Shown here: piece by piece, positions 16,795 to 25,681 of the stretch | Layout: each line of letters starts with the position of its first letter | How positions within the stretch are numbered: position 1 is the stretch's first letter | Made by a program: the position numbers and the translations under genes | Origin: Nocardioides aquaticus | GTDB lineage: Bacteria > Actinomycetota > Actinomycetes > Propionibacteriales > Nocardioidaceae | DNA: 64,000 nt | Direction of reading: 5' to 3' | Assembly: GCF_018459925.1 (NCBI RefSeq) | Contig: NZ_CP075371.1 | Coordinates: 2,976,001-3,040,000, forward strand | The notes under the pieces: generated by a model | Database searches by the model: none | Told to the model about the DNA's origin: nothing | Seen by the model: only the letters and a program-made list of their open reading frames with translations

Positions 16795-17555
16795 GCGGGG
16801 TCCTCCTCGACAACGCCCGGGCCCGAGCCCGGGGTGGTGACGTGCGCCGCGGACCAGGCCGTGGCGAAGTGGCTGCCGGGGGCCAGGGCGGCCACGGCGT
16901 CGGCGTCGTCGACCTCGTCGACGTCACGCAGCATGACGGTGGTGCCCACCCGCCACCCGGCGCCGACGAGGGCGTCGCGGGTGTCGGCCCCGGTGCGGTC
17001 GGTGGACATCTCGACGCCCGCGAGCACGGCGGCCACCGCGGGGTCACGCCGCGCCAGCACCCACCAGCCGCCGTCGTCGGCCGGGCCGAGCACCGCGTCG
17101 TACGCCGGCTCGTCGGCCTGCAGCGGCGCGGCGGCGGCGGCCAGCAGGTCGGCGCTCGCGTGCGGGGTGTCCATGCCGACCTGCACGACGAGGCCGGGGC
17201 CGGCGTCGGCGTGGGCGGCCACCAGGCGCTCGGCGAACCCGTCGCCGCGCTGCGGCGTGACGGTCCAGCCGGCGAGGGCCGCGCGCAGCTCGGGGGCACC
17301 GACCGCGTCGTCGAGGTCCCCGTCGAGGGCGAGGTGGCAGCCCTCGGCGCCCGCGGCTGCGGTGGCGGCCTCGAGGGTGTCGAGCAGGGCCGCGGAGGCG
17401 ATCCGCGCGGCGGCGTCGTGACCGACGTCGACGCCCAGCCGGGTCTTGACCCGACCGGCGACGGGCGCCTTGGCCATCACCAGCACCCGGAAGCTCGCCC
17501 CGGTCTCGTCCCCGGTCGTGCCCGCGCGGGCCCCCGCGTCGTCACGTCGGGTCAC
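16791..17555 (-). CDS. DUF2064/TIGR04282-type glycosyl- or nucleotidyltransferase
   Basis: A protein of about 254 residues with a GT-A/CofC-like fold. Typical motifs are VMAKAPVAGRVKTRLG at the N-terminus, GMDTPHASADLL and LGPADDGGWWVLARR. The family is named in databases for arsenosugar-associated clusters, but no arsenosugar radical-SAM gene is here. I chose GTG 17555, which overlaps the GT2 stop (GTGA) as at every other junction in this cluster. An ATG at 17570 would add five residues. Confidence 0.82.
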   Translation of the reverse strand: MTRRDDAGARAGTTGDETGASFRVLVMAKAPVAGRVKTRLGVDVGHDAAARIASAALLDTLEAATAAAGAEGCHLALDGDLDDAVGAPELRAALAGWTVTPQRGDGFAERLVAAHADAGPGLVVQVGMDTPHASADLLAAAAAPLQADEPAYDAVLGPADDGGWWVLARRDPAVAAVLAGVEMSTDRTGADTRDALVGAGWRVGTTVMLRDVDEVDDADAVAALAPGSHFATAWSAAHVTTPGSGPGVVEEDPA

Positions 17556-18208
17556 GCGAGCACCCGCCAAAAGTCGCGGGCGGTGCGCAGGGTGCCCTTG
17601 ACCGAGCCGGACACCTTCGACTTCGTGCCCTCGGCACGCGGGTGGTAGCCCACGTCGCGCTCACTCACCCGCCAGCCGGCCATCGTGGCCTTCTGGAGCA
17701 TCTCGACGGGGTAGCCGAAGCGGCGGTCCTGCACGTCGAGGTCGAGCAGCGCCTGACGGCGGCAGACCCGCATCGGGGCGATGTCGTGGGCGTCCATCTT
17801 GATCCGCCGGCGCAGCCAGGCCACGATCAGCGCGTTCCCGGCGCGGGCGTGCCAGGGCCACACGCCCGAGCGGACGGGCCGGCGGCGGCCCACCGCGAGG
17901 TCGGCGCGACCCGAGCGGACGTCCTCGAGCAGGGGCAGCAGCTCGGCGGGGTCGAAGGACCCGTCGCCGTCCATGAACGCGACGTACTCGTGGGTGGCGG
18001 CCAGCAGGCCCGTGTGGACCGCGGCGCCGTACCCCGGTCGGGACTCGGAGACCACCAGGGCGCCGAGGCCGCGGGCGATCTCGGCGGTCCCGTCACGGGA
18101 CCCGTTGTCGGAGACGACGACGGCGAAGTCGGCCGGGACCCGCGGCAGCAGCGACCGCAGGGCCGGGCCCTCGTCGCGGCACGGAAGCACCAGGTCGCAC
18201 GTCGTCAC
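17552..18208 (-). CDS. Family 2 glycosyltransferase (DPM1-like)
   Basis: A 218-residue GT2 enzyme. It opens with LVLPCRDEGPALRSLL, and VVVSDNGSRDGTAEIA plus the metal-binding MDGDGSFDP give the classical GT-A core. A KMDAHDIAPMRVCRR segment follows. There is no C-terminal membrane domain, so it acts at the cytosolic face, probably transferring a sugar from a nucleotide donor to a lipid carrier or small acceptor. It is the first gene of a five-gene coupled minus-strand cluster and divergent from a membrane GT-C-like protein. Confidence 0.87.
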   Translation of the reverse strand: MTTCDLVLPCRDEGPALRSLLPRVPADFAVVVSDNGSRDGTAEIARGLGALVVSESRPGYGAAVHTGLLAATHEYVAFMDGDGSFDPAELLPLLEDVRSGRADLAVGRRRPVRSGVWPWHARAGNALIVAWLRRRIKMDAHDIAPMRVCRRQALLDLDVQDRRFGYPVEMLQKATMAGWRVSERDVGYHPRAEGTKSKVSGSVKGTLRTARDFWRVLA

Positions 18209-18338
18209 GGGTCGACCCTAGGGCTTGACACCCAGCGAACCGGAATCAGACGGCGCGGAAACGCCGGGGGCGTGAGCACGCCCACCCCTCTGACGTCGTC
18301 CGGGTCCGTCCGCCCGTGTCCGGCGAGGGTGCTTTCCG

Positions 18339-18344
18339 TACCCT
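18339..18344 (+). promoter_or_regulatory. Candidate -10 of a leaderless promoter
   Basis: TACCCT ends 7 nt before the ATG at 18352, the spacing expected when transcription starts at the start codon. No ribosome site is present in between, which agrees with a leaderless message. Confidence 0.35.
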
Positions 18345-18351
18345 CGGCGCC

Positions 18352-19773
18352 ATGGCGACCCCCTCCGTGACACGTCCCGCCGCCGTCCCGGGACCCGGTG
18401 CCACGGTCGCCGAGACGCCCGCCGGCCGCTGGCCCTGGGTCGGCCTCGCCGTCGTCCTGCTGCTGGTGGTCGCCGCCACCGTCGTCCCCCCGCTGGTCGG
18501 CTGGGACGTGCTGGCCCGCGACGACGACCGCGGCACCCCGCCGACCCACGGCTTCGTCGACGTCAAGGTCGGCCTCGGCACCCTGCCGGCGGTCGTGCTG
18601 GCGCTGCTCGCCTGGCGGTACGCCGCCGGCCTCGCCGCCCGGCTCCCGTGGCGCGCGTTGCTGCTGGTCTCGTTCCTGGCCGGGCTGGCCTGGATGGTCT
18701 CGCTGGCCCTGGTGGACGGCGAGGCCGGGCTGACCCGCGTGCTCGGCAACCCCTACGAGTACCTCCCGACCGCACGCGAGGTCGACAGCGTCCCGGTGAT
18801 GCTCGACGAGTACGTCGACCGGATCCCGTACGCGCACCCGGACAACTGGGTCGTCCACGTGGCCGGGCACCCCCCACTGGCGCTGCTGTTCTTCGTGGGC
18901 CTGGTGCGGATCGGGCTCGGCGGCGACCTCGCCGCGGCGCTCGTGGTGGTCGTGCTGGCCGCCACCACCGCCGTCGCGGTCCTCGTCGCCCTGCGGGCGC
19001 TGGGCGCCGAGGCCGCCGCCCGCCGGGTCGCCCCGCTGCTGGTGCTGGCACCCTCCGCGGTCTACATGGCGGTCTCCGCCGACGCCCTCTTCGCCGCGGT
19101 CGCCGCGTGGGGGCTGGCCGCGCTGGCCCTGGGCGCGACCGCCCGCGACCGCGGCCGCCCGACCGGCGTGGTCGTGGCCTGGTCGGTGCTGGCGGGGCTG
19201 CTGCTGGGCTGCTGCGTCCTGCTGTCCTACGGACTGCCGCTGCTGGGCCTGCTCGCCGTCACCATCCTGTTCCTGGCGCGGTCCTGGCTGCCGCTGCCCG
19301 TCGCGGCCGTGGCCGCGCTGGTGCCGGTCCTGCTGATGGCCGCGGCGGGCTTCGCGTGGTGGGAGGCCTACCCGGTCCTGCACGAGCGCTACTTCGACGG
19401 GCTCGGCGGGGAGCGCACCGCGGCGTACTGGGCGTGGGGCAACCTGGCGGCGCTGGCGTTCGCCACCGGCCCCCTCGTCGGCGCCGGGGTCGCCCGCCTC
19501 GCCCAGCTCGGCGTCACGCGACGCGCGCGTACGGCGCTGGCGGCGACGCCCGACCGCGTGGTCGCCGGGCTCGCGGCCGCGGCGCTGGCGACCATCGCGG
19601 TCGCGGACGTGTCGGGGATGAGCAAGGCGGAGGTCGAGCGGATCTGGCTGCCGTTCATGCCGTGGCTGCTGCTCTCGCTGGCCCTGCTGCCAGCGCGGTG
19701 GCGCAGCCTGGGCCTGGCGCTGCAGCTGGTCTGCGCGCTGCTGGTGCAGCACCTGCTCTACACCAGCTGGTGA
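18352..19773 (+). CDS. Polytopic membrane protein, GT-C-like
   Basis: A 473-residue integral membrane protein with about ten hydrophobic helices. An extracytoplasmic loop after the third helix contains an acidic stretch and VVHVAGHPPLALLFF, reminiscent of the catalytic loop of lipid-linked sugar (GT-C) transferases. Late residues ERIWLPFMPWLLL also resemble such proteins. It may act with the divergent GT2 cluster, for example using a polyprenyl-phosphate sugar; this is inferred only from fold and position. The exact substrate is not recognisable. Confidence 0.75.
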   Translation: MATPSVTRPAAVPGPGATVAETPAGRWPWVGLAVVLLLVVAATVVPPLVGWDVLARDDDRGTPPTHGFVDVKVGLGTLPAVVLALLAWRYAAGLAARLPWRALLLVSFLAGLAWMVSLALVDGEAGLTRVLGNPYEYLPTAREVDSVPVMLDEYVDRIPYAHPDNWVVHVAGHPPLALLFFVGLVRIGLGGDLAAALVVVVLAATTAVAVLVALRALGAEAAARRVAPLLVLAPSAVYMAVSADALFAAVAAWGLAALALGATARDRGRPTGVVVAWSVLAGLLLGCCVLLSYGLPLLGLLAVTILFLARSWLPLPVAAVAALVPVLLMAAAGFAWWEAYPVLHERYFDGLGGERTAAYWAWGNLAALAFATGPLVGAGVARLAQLGVTRRARTALAATPDRVVAGLAAAALATIAVADVSGMSKAEVERIWLPFMPWLLLSLALLPARWRSLGLALQLVCALLVQHLLYTSW

Positions 19774-19788
19774 CCCCCGCCGGTCGGG

Positions 19789-20844
19789 TCAGTCGCGCAG
19801 CGGCGCCGTCGCGAACTCGCGCAAGCCGACGTCGGGGCTGATCGCGGCGGTGAAGCCGAGCTCCTCGCTCGCGCGCCGCGGCGAGGCCACGATGTGGCGG
19901 ACGTCGCCGAGCCGGTAGCCGCCGGTCACCTCGGGGTCGATGTCGACGCCCGTGCCCGCGGCGACGGTGCGCGCGACGTCCAGGATCGAGACGGGCTGCC
20001 CCGAGCAGACGTTGTAGGCGACGTGGGTGCCGGTCGGGGCGGCCACGACGGCGTCGATCGCGGCCACGTTGCAGCGGGCCACGTCGGCCACGTGCACGAA
20101 GTCGCGCATCTGCCCGCCGTCCTCGTAGACCTTTGGCGCCTCGCCCCGCTCGAGCGAGGAGCGGAACATCGCCGCCACCCCGGAGTACGGGGTGTCCTTG
20201 GGCATCCGCGGGCCGTACACGTTGTGGTAGCGCAGCGAGACCGCCGCCGAGGCGGCCTGGCGGGCCCAGGCGAGGGCGTAGTGCTCCTGGGCGAGCTTGC
20301 TGGCGGCGTACGCGCTGCGGGGCTCCAGCCGCGCGTCCTCATCGACGACGTCCCAGCCGAGCACCCGGTCGCAGACGGGGCAGTGGTTCTCCACGTCGCC
20401 GGACTCGAGCGCCTCGACGCTGCGCGAGCCGGGCGGCTGGTCGCCGTGCTCGGGGCAGGTGTAGCGGCCCTCGCCGTAGACCACCATCGAGGAGGCCTGC
20501 ACCAGCCGGGTCAGCCCGTGCTCGGCCATCGCGGCCAGCAGCGCGGCGGTGCCGAGGTCGTTGTGGGCGGCGTACGCCGGCAGGTCGGCGACCGTGACAC
20601 CGGCACCGACCAGCGCGGACTGGTGGCACACCACGTCGACACCGCGGAGCAGGTCGGCCCACTCGCTGCTGGTGGCGGCGTCGCGGACGTCGAGGCGGTG
20701 GGTGCCGCCGGGCAGCGCGGCACCGGCGCCGTGGGCGTTGGGCAGCATCCAGTCGACGCGGACGACCTCGTCGCCGCGGGCCGTGAGCGCGTCGTCGACC
20801 GCGCTGCCGATGAAGCCGGCGGAGCCGGTGAGCAGGACCTTCAT
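19789..20844 (-). CDS. NAD-dependent epimerase/dehydratase with zinc-ribbon-like insert
   Basis: A 351-residue extended short-chain dehydrogenase. The NAD motif is LLTGSAGFIGSAV and the catalytic Tyr-Lys pair is in SAYAASKLAQEHYA, with RYHNVYGPRMP after it, as in nucleotide-sugar epimerases. Between the SSMVVYGEG strand and the catalytic Tyr lies an unusual Cys-bearing insert (TCPEHG and HCPVC about 27 residues apart) that could bind zinc. ATG 20844 overlaps the stop of the phosphorylase gene. The sugar substrate is not defined. Confidence 0.87.
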   Translation of the reverse strand: MKVLLTGSAGFIGSAVDDALTARGDEVVRVDWMLPNAHGAGAALPGGTHRLDVRDAATSSEWADLLRGVDVVCHQSALVGAGVTVADLPAYAAHNDLGTAALLAAMAEHGLTRLVQASSMVVYGEGRYTCPEHGDQPPGSRSVEALESGDVENHCPVCDRVLGWDVVDEDARLEPRSAYAASKLAQEHYALAWARQAASAAVSLRYHNVYGPRMPKDTPYSGVAAMFRSSLERGEAPKVYEDGGQMRDFVHVADVARCNVAAIDAVVAAPTGTHVAYNVCSGQPVSILDVARTVAAGTGVDIDPEVTGGYRLGDVRHIVASPRRASEELGFTAAISPDVGLREFATAPLRD

Positions 20845-21689
20845 GCGCGGACCCCCGAACCGGCGCCCGGGACGTCGTAGGTGAGCTCGAGCCCGTCGGA
20901 CCAGGTCGAGCAGCCGCAGCCGGCCGGGTCGGGCGCGGTGGCGATGACGTCGGAGAGCAGGCCGGTGAGCCGCTCGAGGTTGGCCTTGAACAGCGCGAAG
21001 ACCTCCTCCTGGCCGACCCCGTCACCGCTCTCGGCGCCGGCGTCCATGTCGGTGACCAGCGCGATGGCGGAGTAGCACATGCCCATCTCGCGGGCCAGCG
21101 CCGCCTCGGGTGCGCCGGTCATGTTGATCAGGGTCCAGCCCTGGTCGGCGTAGTTCCTCGACTCGGCACGGGTCGAGAACCGCGGACCCTCGACGACGAC
21201 CATGGTCCCGCCGGTCTTCACGTCGGGGGCGGCGGTGCTGATCGCGCCGGAGAGCCGGGGGCAGTACGGGTCGGCGAACGGCAGGTGCACCGCGCCGGAC
21301 TCCACGAACGAGCCCACGCGGCGGAAGGTGCGGTCGACCAGCTGGTCGGGGACGACCACGTCACCGGGGGCGACCTCGTGGCGCAGCCCGCCGACCGCGC
21401 ACGGCGCGAGGACCTGGCGCACGCCGAGCGAGCGCAGCGCCCACGCGTTCGCCCGGTACGGGATCCCGTGCGGCGGGTGGTCGTGGTGCGGCCCGTGCCG
21501 CGGGACGAAGGCGACCGAGCGGCCGGCCACCGTGCCGACCGAGATCGGCGCCGACGGGTCGCCGTACGGGGTGGTCACCGCGTGCTCGACGGGGTCGTCG
21601 AGGAAGGAGTAGAAGCCGGTGCCGCCGATGACGGCGATCTCGGCGACGGGGGCCTCGGGGACGGCGGGCTGCGCGGGTGTCGTGCTCAC
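20841..21689 (-). CDS. S-methyl-5'-thioadenosine phosphorylase-type enzyme
   Basis: A 282-residue phosphorylase that splits methylthioadenosine (or a related purine nucleoside) with phosphate. The phosphate loop VIGGTGFYSF, VPRHGPHHDHPPHGIPYRAN and the base-binding INMTGAPEAALAREMGM mark the MTAP branch. The tail is Cys-rich (GCGCSTW). The GTG at 21689 overlaps the MFS stop. It lies in a coupled row: methyltransferase remnant, DUF3046, MFS, this enzyme, epimerase. MTAP versus MTIP specificity should be treated as likely, not proven. Confidence 0.87.
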   Translation of the reverse strand: MSTTPAQPAVPEAPVAEIAVIGGTGFYSFLDDPVEHAVTTPYGDPSAPISVGTVAGRSVAFVPRHGPHHDHPPHGIPYRANAWALRSLGVRQVLAPCAVGGLRHEVAPGDVVVPDQLVDRTFRRVGSFVESGAVHLPFADPYCPRLSGAISTAAPDVKTGGTMVVVEGPRFSTRAESRNYADQGWTLINMTGAPEAALAREMGMCYSAIALVTDMDAGAESGDGVGQEEVFALFKANLERLTGLLSDVIATAPDPAGCGCSTWSDGLELTYDVPGAGSGVRA

Positions 21690-22996
21690 CGGGGCAACTG
21701 TGCCAGCCCGTCGCGGTCGCGGTCGGGGTGGGCCGCGGTGCGTACGGCGGCCAGCAGCACCAGCCCGGCGAGCAGCACCGCCCCCAGCGCGAGGGCGGGG
21801 TAGCCGGCGACACCGACCACGACACCGGCGAGGCCGCCGGCCGCGGCGGCCGCGACGTTCATCAGCAGGTCCGAGGCGCCCTGGACGTCGGTGCGGACCT
21901 CCAGCGGCGCGAGGTCGGCGACCAGGGTGGAGGCCGCGACGGTGGCCAGCGACCAGCCGACGCCGAGCAGGAACAGCCCGGCCGTGATCCGGGCCGAACC
22001 GCCCTCGGGCGCCGCACCGCACAGGGCGAGCGCCAGCAGCAGCACCGCTCCCCCGGCGCCGAGCACCGTCGACCGGCCGAACCGGTCGGCGAGCCAGCCG
22101 ACCACCGGGGCGAAGGCGAACATGCCGAGCACGTGGATGCTGATGACCAGGCCGATGACCCGCAGGTCGGAGCCGCCGTGCTCCATGTGCAGCGGGGTCA
22201 TCACCATCACCGCGACCATCGCGGCGTGCGCGCCGGCGAGCCCGGCCACCGCCCACCCGAGCGCCGGCGTCTCGGCCACCGCGGCGCGCACGCGCGACCA
22301 CGACGTGCCGGTGGGCGGGCCGACGGGCGGGCCGGCCGCGGCGCGGGCCAGCAGCAGCGGGTCGGGCCGCAGCAGGACGCCGATCACGAGCGCCGCGACC
22401 AGCATGCCGGCGGTGGCGACCAGGAACGGTCCGGTCAGCGCCGGGAGGCCCAGCGCCGTGGCCAGGCCGGCGGCGGGGCCGGTCAGGTTCGGCCCGGCGA
22501 CCGCGCCGATGGTGGTCGCCCACACCACCACGGCCAGCGAGCGGGCCCGCCGGTCGGCGACGGCGAGGTCCGTGGCGGCGTACCGGGCGCCGCTGTTGGC
22601 GGCGGTGGCCGAGCCGAGCAGCACGGCGCCTGCCAGCAGGAGCAGCATCGAGCCGACGGCGCCGGCCACGACGACGACCGCGCCGCCCGCGGCACCGAGC
22701 AGCCACCCGCTGACCAGGCCGATCCGGCGCCCGCGGCGCGACATCAGCCGCGCCAGCAGCCAGGACGCGACCGCGGCACCGAGCACCTGGAAGGTCTGCG
22801 CGAGCCCGGCCAGGCTGTCGCGGCCCGACAGGTCGCGCGCGAGGAGCGAGGCGGTGGCGATCCCGATCGTGATCCCGACGGCACCGAGGGCCTGAGCGAG
22901 GACGAGGACCCGCAGGGTGCGGGTCTGGGCGCGTGTCACCTCCTCGGCCGAGGGCGCGGTGCGTTCCCGGTTGTCGGGGGCGAGCGGCGCGCTCAT
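21686..22996 (-). CDS. MFS transporter
   Basis: A 436-residue major facilitator with about 12 hydrophobic helices and the inter-helix GWLADRFGRSTVLG motif in the second half. A basic LMSRRGRRIGLVSG loop fits the corresponding place in the first half. The cargo is not readable; drug-type or small-metabolite efflux is the common theme for this subgroup. ATG 22996 overlaps the DUF3046 stop, and its own stop overlaps the phosphorylase start. Confidence 0.87.
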   Translation of the reverse strand: MSAPLAPDNRERTAPSAEEVTRAQTRTLRVLVLAQALGAVGITIGIATASLLARDLSGRDSLAGLAQTFQVLGAAVASWLLARLMSRRGRRIGLVSGWLLGAAGGAVVVVAGAVGSMLLLLAGAVLLGSATAANSGARYAATDLAVADRRARSLAVVVWATTIGAVAGPNLTGPAAGLATALGLPALTGPFLVATAGMLVAALVIGVLLRPDPLLLARAAAGPPVGPPTGTSWSRVRAAVAETPALGWAVAGLAGAHAAMVAVMVMTPLHMEHGGSDLRVIGLVISIHVLGMFAFAPVVGWLADRFGRSTVLGAGGAVLLLALALCGAAPEGGSARITAGLFLLGVGWSLATVAASTLVADLAPLEVRTDVQGASDLLMNVAAAAAGGLAGVVVGVAGYPALALGAVLLAGLVLLAAVRTAAHPDRDRDGLAQLPR

Positions 22997-23187
22997 CGGT
23001 CGCGGTCGGGCAGCTCGAGCACGGCCCAGACCGCGCGCCAGACCCGGCGCGGGTCCTCGCCGGCGTCGAGCGCCTGCTTGGGCGTCCGCCCGTCCAGCTC
23101 GCCGATGACCTGCTGGTCGGCCCAGACCTTGTAGTAGACCGGCCCGAGCGCCTGCTCGAGACGGTCCCAGAACTCGGTGTACCTCAC
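22993..23187 (-). CDS. DUF3046 family protein
   Basis: A 64-residue actinobacterial protein: RYTEFWDRLEQALGP at the start and VWRAVWAVLELPD at the end are family-typical. It is normally found beside recA-recX and clgR in actinobacteria, yet here recA is about 8.7 kb away. The GTG at 23187 overlaps the stop of the decayed methyltransferase gene (GTGA). No activity is known. Confidence 0.87.
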   Translation of the reverse strand: MRYTEFWDRLEQALGPVYYKVWADQQVIGELDGRTPKQALDAGEDPRRVWRAVWAVLELPDRDR

Positions 23188-23595
23188 CTGCAGAAGCGTC
23201 TCACGCCGGCGACGACGAGCCAGCGGTCGGCACGGAGACCGGCCCGGCGCTCCAGCCGGTCGACGGCCCACCCGGCGTCGGCGAGCGCGGCCCGCAACGG
23301 CCCCTCGCGCCAGTAGGTGAAGAACCGGGGCTGCGCCACAGCACCGTGGGTCGACCACCCCTCCCCGTCACCCTCCTTCAGCGAGAGGTGCAGCCGCCCG
23401 CCCTCACGGGTCGCCGCGGCCCGAGCCGCTGCCGATCTCGAGCACGCGCGCGCCGGCACCCAGCACCCGGCCCCACTCCCCCGTCACGGGTCCGAGGTGG
23501 GTCGGCAGCGCGGCGGTCGCGTCGCGGTAGGCCCGGGCGGCCGCGTCGTACGCCGTACCCGGAAGGACCGAAGTCTCAGCGGCTGCATGACGCAC
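23184..23595 (-). pseudogene. Methyltransferase remnant with internal deletion
   Basis: Two fragments of one class I SAM methyltransferase are joined out of frame. The upstream part (about 23595-23404) ends in motif I, RVLEIGSGSGR, and runs into a stop. The downstream part (about 23430-23184) carries the family's end, RLHLSLKEGDGEGW and RFFTYWREGPLRAALADAGW. About 100 central residues and the reading frame are missing at 23405-23418. The gene cannot make a working enzyme. Its 3' end still overlaps the DUF3046 start by 4 nt, which may be why it persists. A long inverted repeat crosses its 5' end. Confidence 0.8.
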
Positions 23596-23660
23596 CTCGC
23601 TGACCTGGGACGATCCAGCTGCACGGTGGTCGCGAACCGACTTCGTTCCTTCCGGGTACG
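23554..23660. repeat. 22-bp inverted repeat spanning a start region
   Basis: Bases 23554-23575 and 23639-23660 pair over 22 bp with one mismatch (core GTACCCGGAAGGA) around a 63-nt spacer. The repeat straddles the 5' end of the decayed methyltransferase gene and lies about 80 nt before pncB. It could be a transcript stem hiding the methyltransferase start, a control site between the divergent genes, or a small palindromic element like that at 4321-4438. Confidence 0.6.
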
Positions 23661-23739
23661 AGTGCCGGGACGACGACCCCGGCTCGCGCCGGCCCCTGCG
23701 GTCGTCCTAGGTTCGTGCCACCCCCGAGATGGAGGACCG

Positions 23740-25062
23740 ATGGCGCTGTCCGCGACGCCCCCCACGCTGTCCCCGGCGTACCTGACCGACCGCTACGAGC
23801 TGACGATGCTCTCGTCCTGGGTCACCGAGGGCACGGTGGAGGACCGGGCGGTCTTCGAGTGCTTCGGGCGCCGGCTCCCCGAGGGGCGTCGCTACGGGAT
23901 GGTCGCCGGGCTCGGGCGGCTGCTGCCGATGATCGAGGACTTCCGCTTCGGCGAGGACGACGTCACCTGGCTGGAGGAGCAGGGCGTGGTCAACGCGGCC
24001 GGCGCCGACTACCTGCGCGGGTTCCGGTTCACCGGCGACGTCGACGCCTACCGCGAGGGCGACCTCTACTTCCCCGGCAGCCCGGTGCTCACCGTCAGCG
24101 GCACCCTCGGCGAGTGCGTCGTGCTGGAGACGCTGGCGCTCTCGGTGCTCAACCACGACAGCGCCGTGGCCAGCGCGGCGGCGCGGATGGTCGACGCGGC
24201 GGGCGGGCGGCCGCTGATCGAGATGGGCTCGCGGCGCGCGCACGAGCAGGCCGCGGTGGCGGCGGCGCGCGCGGCGTACCTCGCCGGGTTCTCCTCCACC
24301 AGCAACCTCGCCGCCGGGCGCCTGCACGGCGTGCCCACCGTCGGCACCGCCGCGCACGCCTTCACCCTGGCCCACGCCACCGAGGCCGAGGCGTTCCGCA
24401 GCCAGGTCGAGGCCCAGGGCGCCGGGACCACGCTGCTGGTCGACACCTACGACATCGCTCAGGGCATCCGCACCGCCGTCGAGGTGGCCGGGCCCGGGCT
24501 CGGCGCGGTCCGGATCGACTCCGGCGACCTCGCCGAGGAGTCGGCACGCGCCCGCGCCCTGCTCGACGAGCTCGGCGCCACCAGCACCCGCGTGACGGTC
24601 ACCAGCGACCTCGACGAGTTCGTGATCACCGCGCTCGGCGACGCCCCGATCGACGGGTACGGCGTCGGCACGCGGCTGGTCACCGGCTCCGGCCACCCCA
24701 CCGCCGGCCTGGTCTACAAGCTGGTCGCCGTCGGGGACGGCCCGGACCCGGACGCCCCCCTGCGCCCGGTGGCCAAGAAGTCCGCGTCCAAGGCCTCGGT
24801 CGGCGGTCGCAAGACCGTCTGGCGCGAGCACGACGCCGACGGGCTGCTCCGCTCCGAGCACTACGCCGCCGACGGCCGCGCGGTGCCCGAGGGCGCGAGC
24901 GCGGTCCAGGTGCCCGTCGTGCGCGGCGGCGAGGTCGTGCACCGCCCCGACCTCGCGGACGTACGCCGGCACGCCGCCGCCTCGCTGGCCTCGCTCCCGG
25001 CCGCGGCCCGCCGCGTGACGGCCGGGCCGGCGTACCTCGAGGCCACCCCCGTCACCCACTGA
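23740..25062 (+). CDS. pncB: Nicotinate phosphoribosyltransferase
   Basis: A 440-residue enzyme of the Preiss-Handler route that joins nicotinate and PRPP, with ATP, to nicotinate mononucleotide. YLTDRYELTM at the start, the GSRRAHEQAAVAAARAAYL segment, FSSTSNLAAG and VRIDSGDLAEES are diagnostic. The ATG at 23740 follows GGAGG at normal distance. It is the first gene of a NAD-salvage operon with nicotinamidase 10 nt downstream and an NrtR-like gene after it. The gene is divergent from the decayed methyltransferase. Confidence 0.95.
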   Translation: MALSATPPTLSPAYLTDRYELTMLSSWVTEGTVEDRAVFECFGRRLPEGRRYGMVAGLGRLLPMIEDFRFGEDDVTWLEEQGVVNAAGADYLRGFRFTGDVDAYREGDLYFPGSPVLTVSGTLGECVVLETLALSVLNHDSAVASAAARMVDAAGGRPLIEMGSRRAHEQAAVAAARAAYLAGFSSTSNLAAGRLHGVPTVGTAAHAFTLAHATEAEAFRSQVEAQGAGTTLLVDTYDIAQGIRTAVEVAGPGLGAVRIDSGDLAEESARARALLDELGATSTRVTVTSDLDEFVITALGDAPIDGYGVGTRLVTGSGHPTAGLVYKLVAVGDGPDPDAPLRPVAKKSASKASVGGRKTVWREHDADGLLRSEHYAADGRAVPEGASAVQVPVVRGGEVVHRPDLADVRRHAAASLASLPAAARRVTAGPAYLEATPVTH

Positions 25063-25072
25063 AGGAGGAACC

Positions 25073-25681
25073 ATGGACACCCCATCCACCGCTCCGCGGG
25101 CCCTGGTCGTCGTCGACGTCCAGGTCGACTTCGTCGAGGGCGGCTCGCTCGGCGTCGAGGGCGGCCACGCCGTCGCCGAGGCCGTGACCCACCACCTCGC
25201 CGCGCACCGCGACGCCTACGCCCTGGTCGCGGCCTCCCGCGACTGGCACGAGCCGCACGGCACCAACGGCGGCCACTTCGCCGAGCCCGGCACGGACCCC
25301 GACTTCGTCGACACCTGGCCCGCGCACTGCCTGCGCGACGAGGGCGGCAGCGACTACGCCCCCGGGCTCGACACCGCCGCGGTCGACGTGCACCTGCGCA
25401 AGGGCGTCGGCGAGCCGGCGTACTCCGCCTTCGAGGCCGTCGACGACGACGGCCGGCGCCTCGCGGACCTCCTGCGCGCGGCCGGCGTCGGCGACGTCGA
25501 CGTCGTCGGGATCGCCACCGACCACTGCGTACGGGCCACCGTGCTCGACGCCCGCCGCGAGGGCTTCGGGGTGCGCCTGCTGGACGGCCTGCACGCCGGG
25601 GTGGCCCCGGCGACCACCGAGGCGGCGCTGGGCGAGATGCGCGCCGCCGGCGCCGTCACCGGACCGTGGGGCCCGGCGTGA
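25073..25681 (+). CDS. pncA: Nicotinamidase
   Basis: A 202-residue isochorismatase-fold amidase turning nicotinamide into nicotinate, the substrate of the upstream enzyme. The catalytic triad is visible: Asp in VVVDVQVDF, Lys in HLRKGVG and the nucleophile Cys in [10 protein letters not shown]. The metal-site segment SRDWHEPHG is also present. AAGGAGGA precedes the ATG. Its stop overlaps the GTG of the NrtR-like gene. Confidence 0.95.
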   Translation: MDTPSTAPRALVVVDVQVDFVEGGSLGVEGGHAVAEAVTHHLAAHRDAYALVAASRDWHEPHGTNGGHFAEPGTDPDFVDTWPAHCLRDEGGSDYAPGLDTAAVDVHLRKGVGEPAYSAFEAVDDDGRRLADLLRAAGVGDVDVVGIATDHCVRATVLDARREGFGVRLLDGLHAGVAPATTEAALGEMRAAGAVTGPWGPA

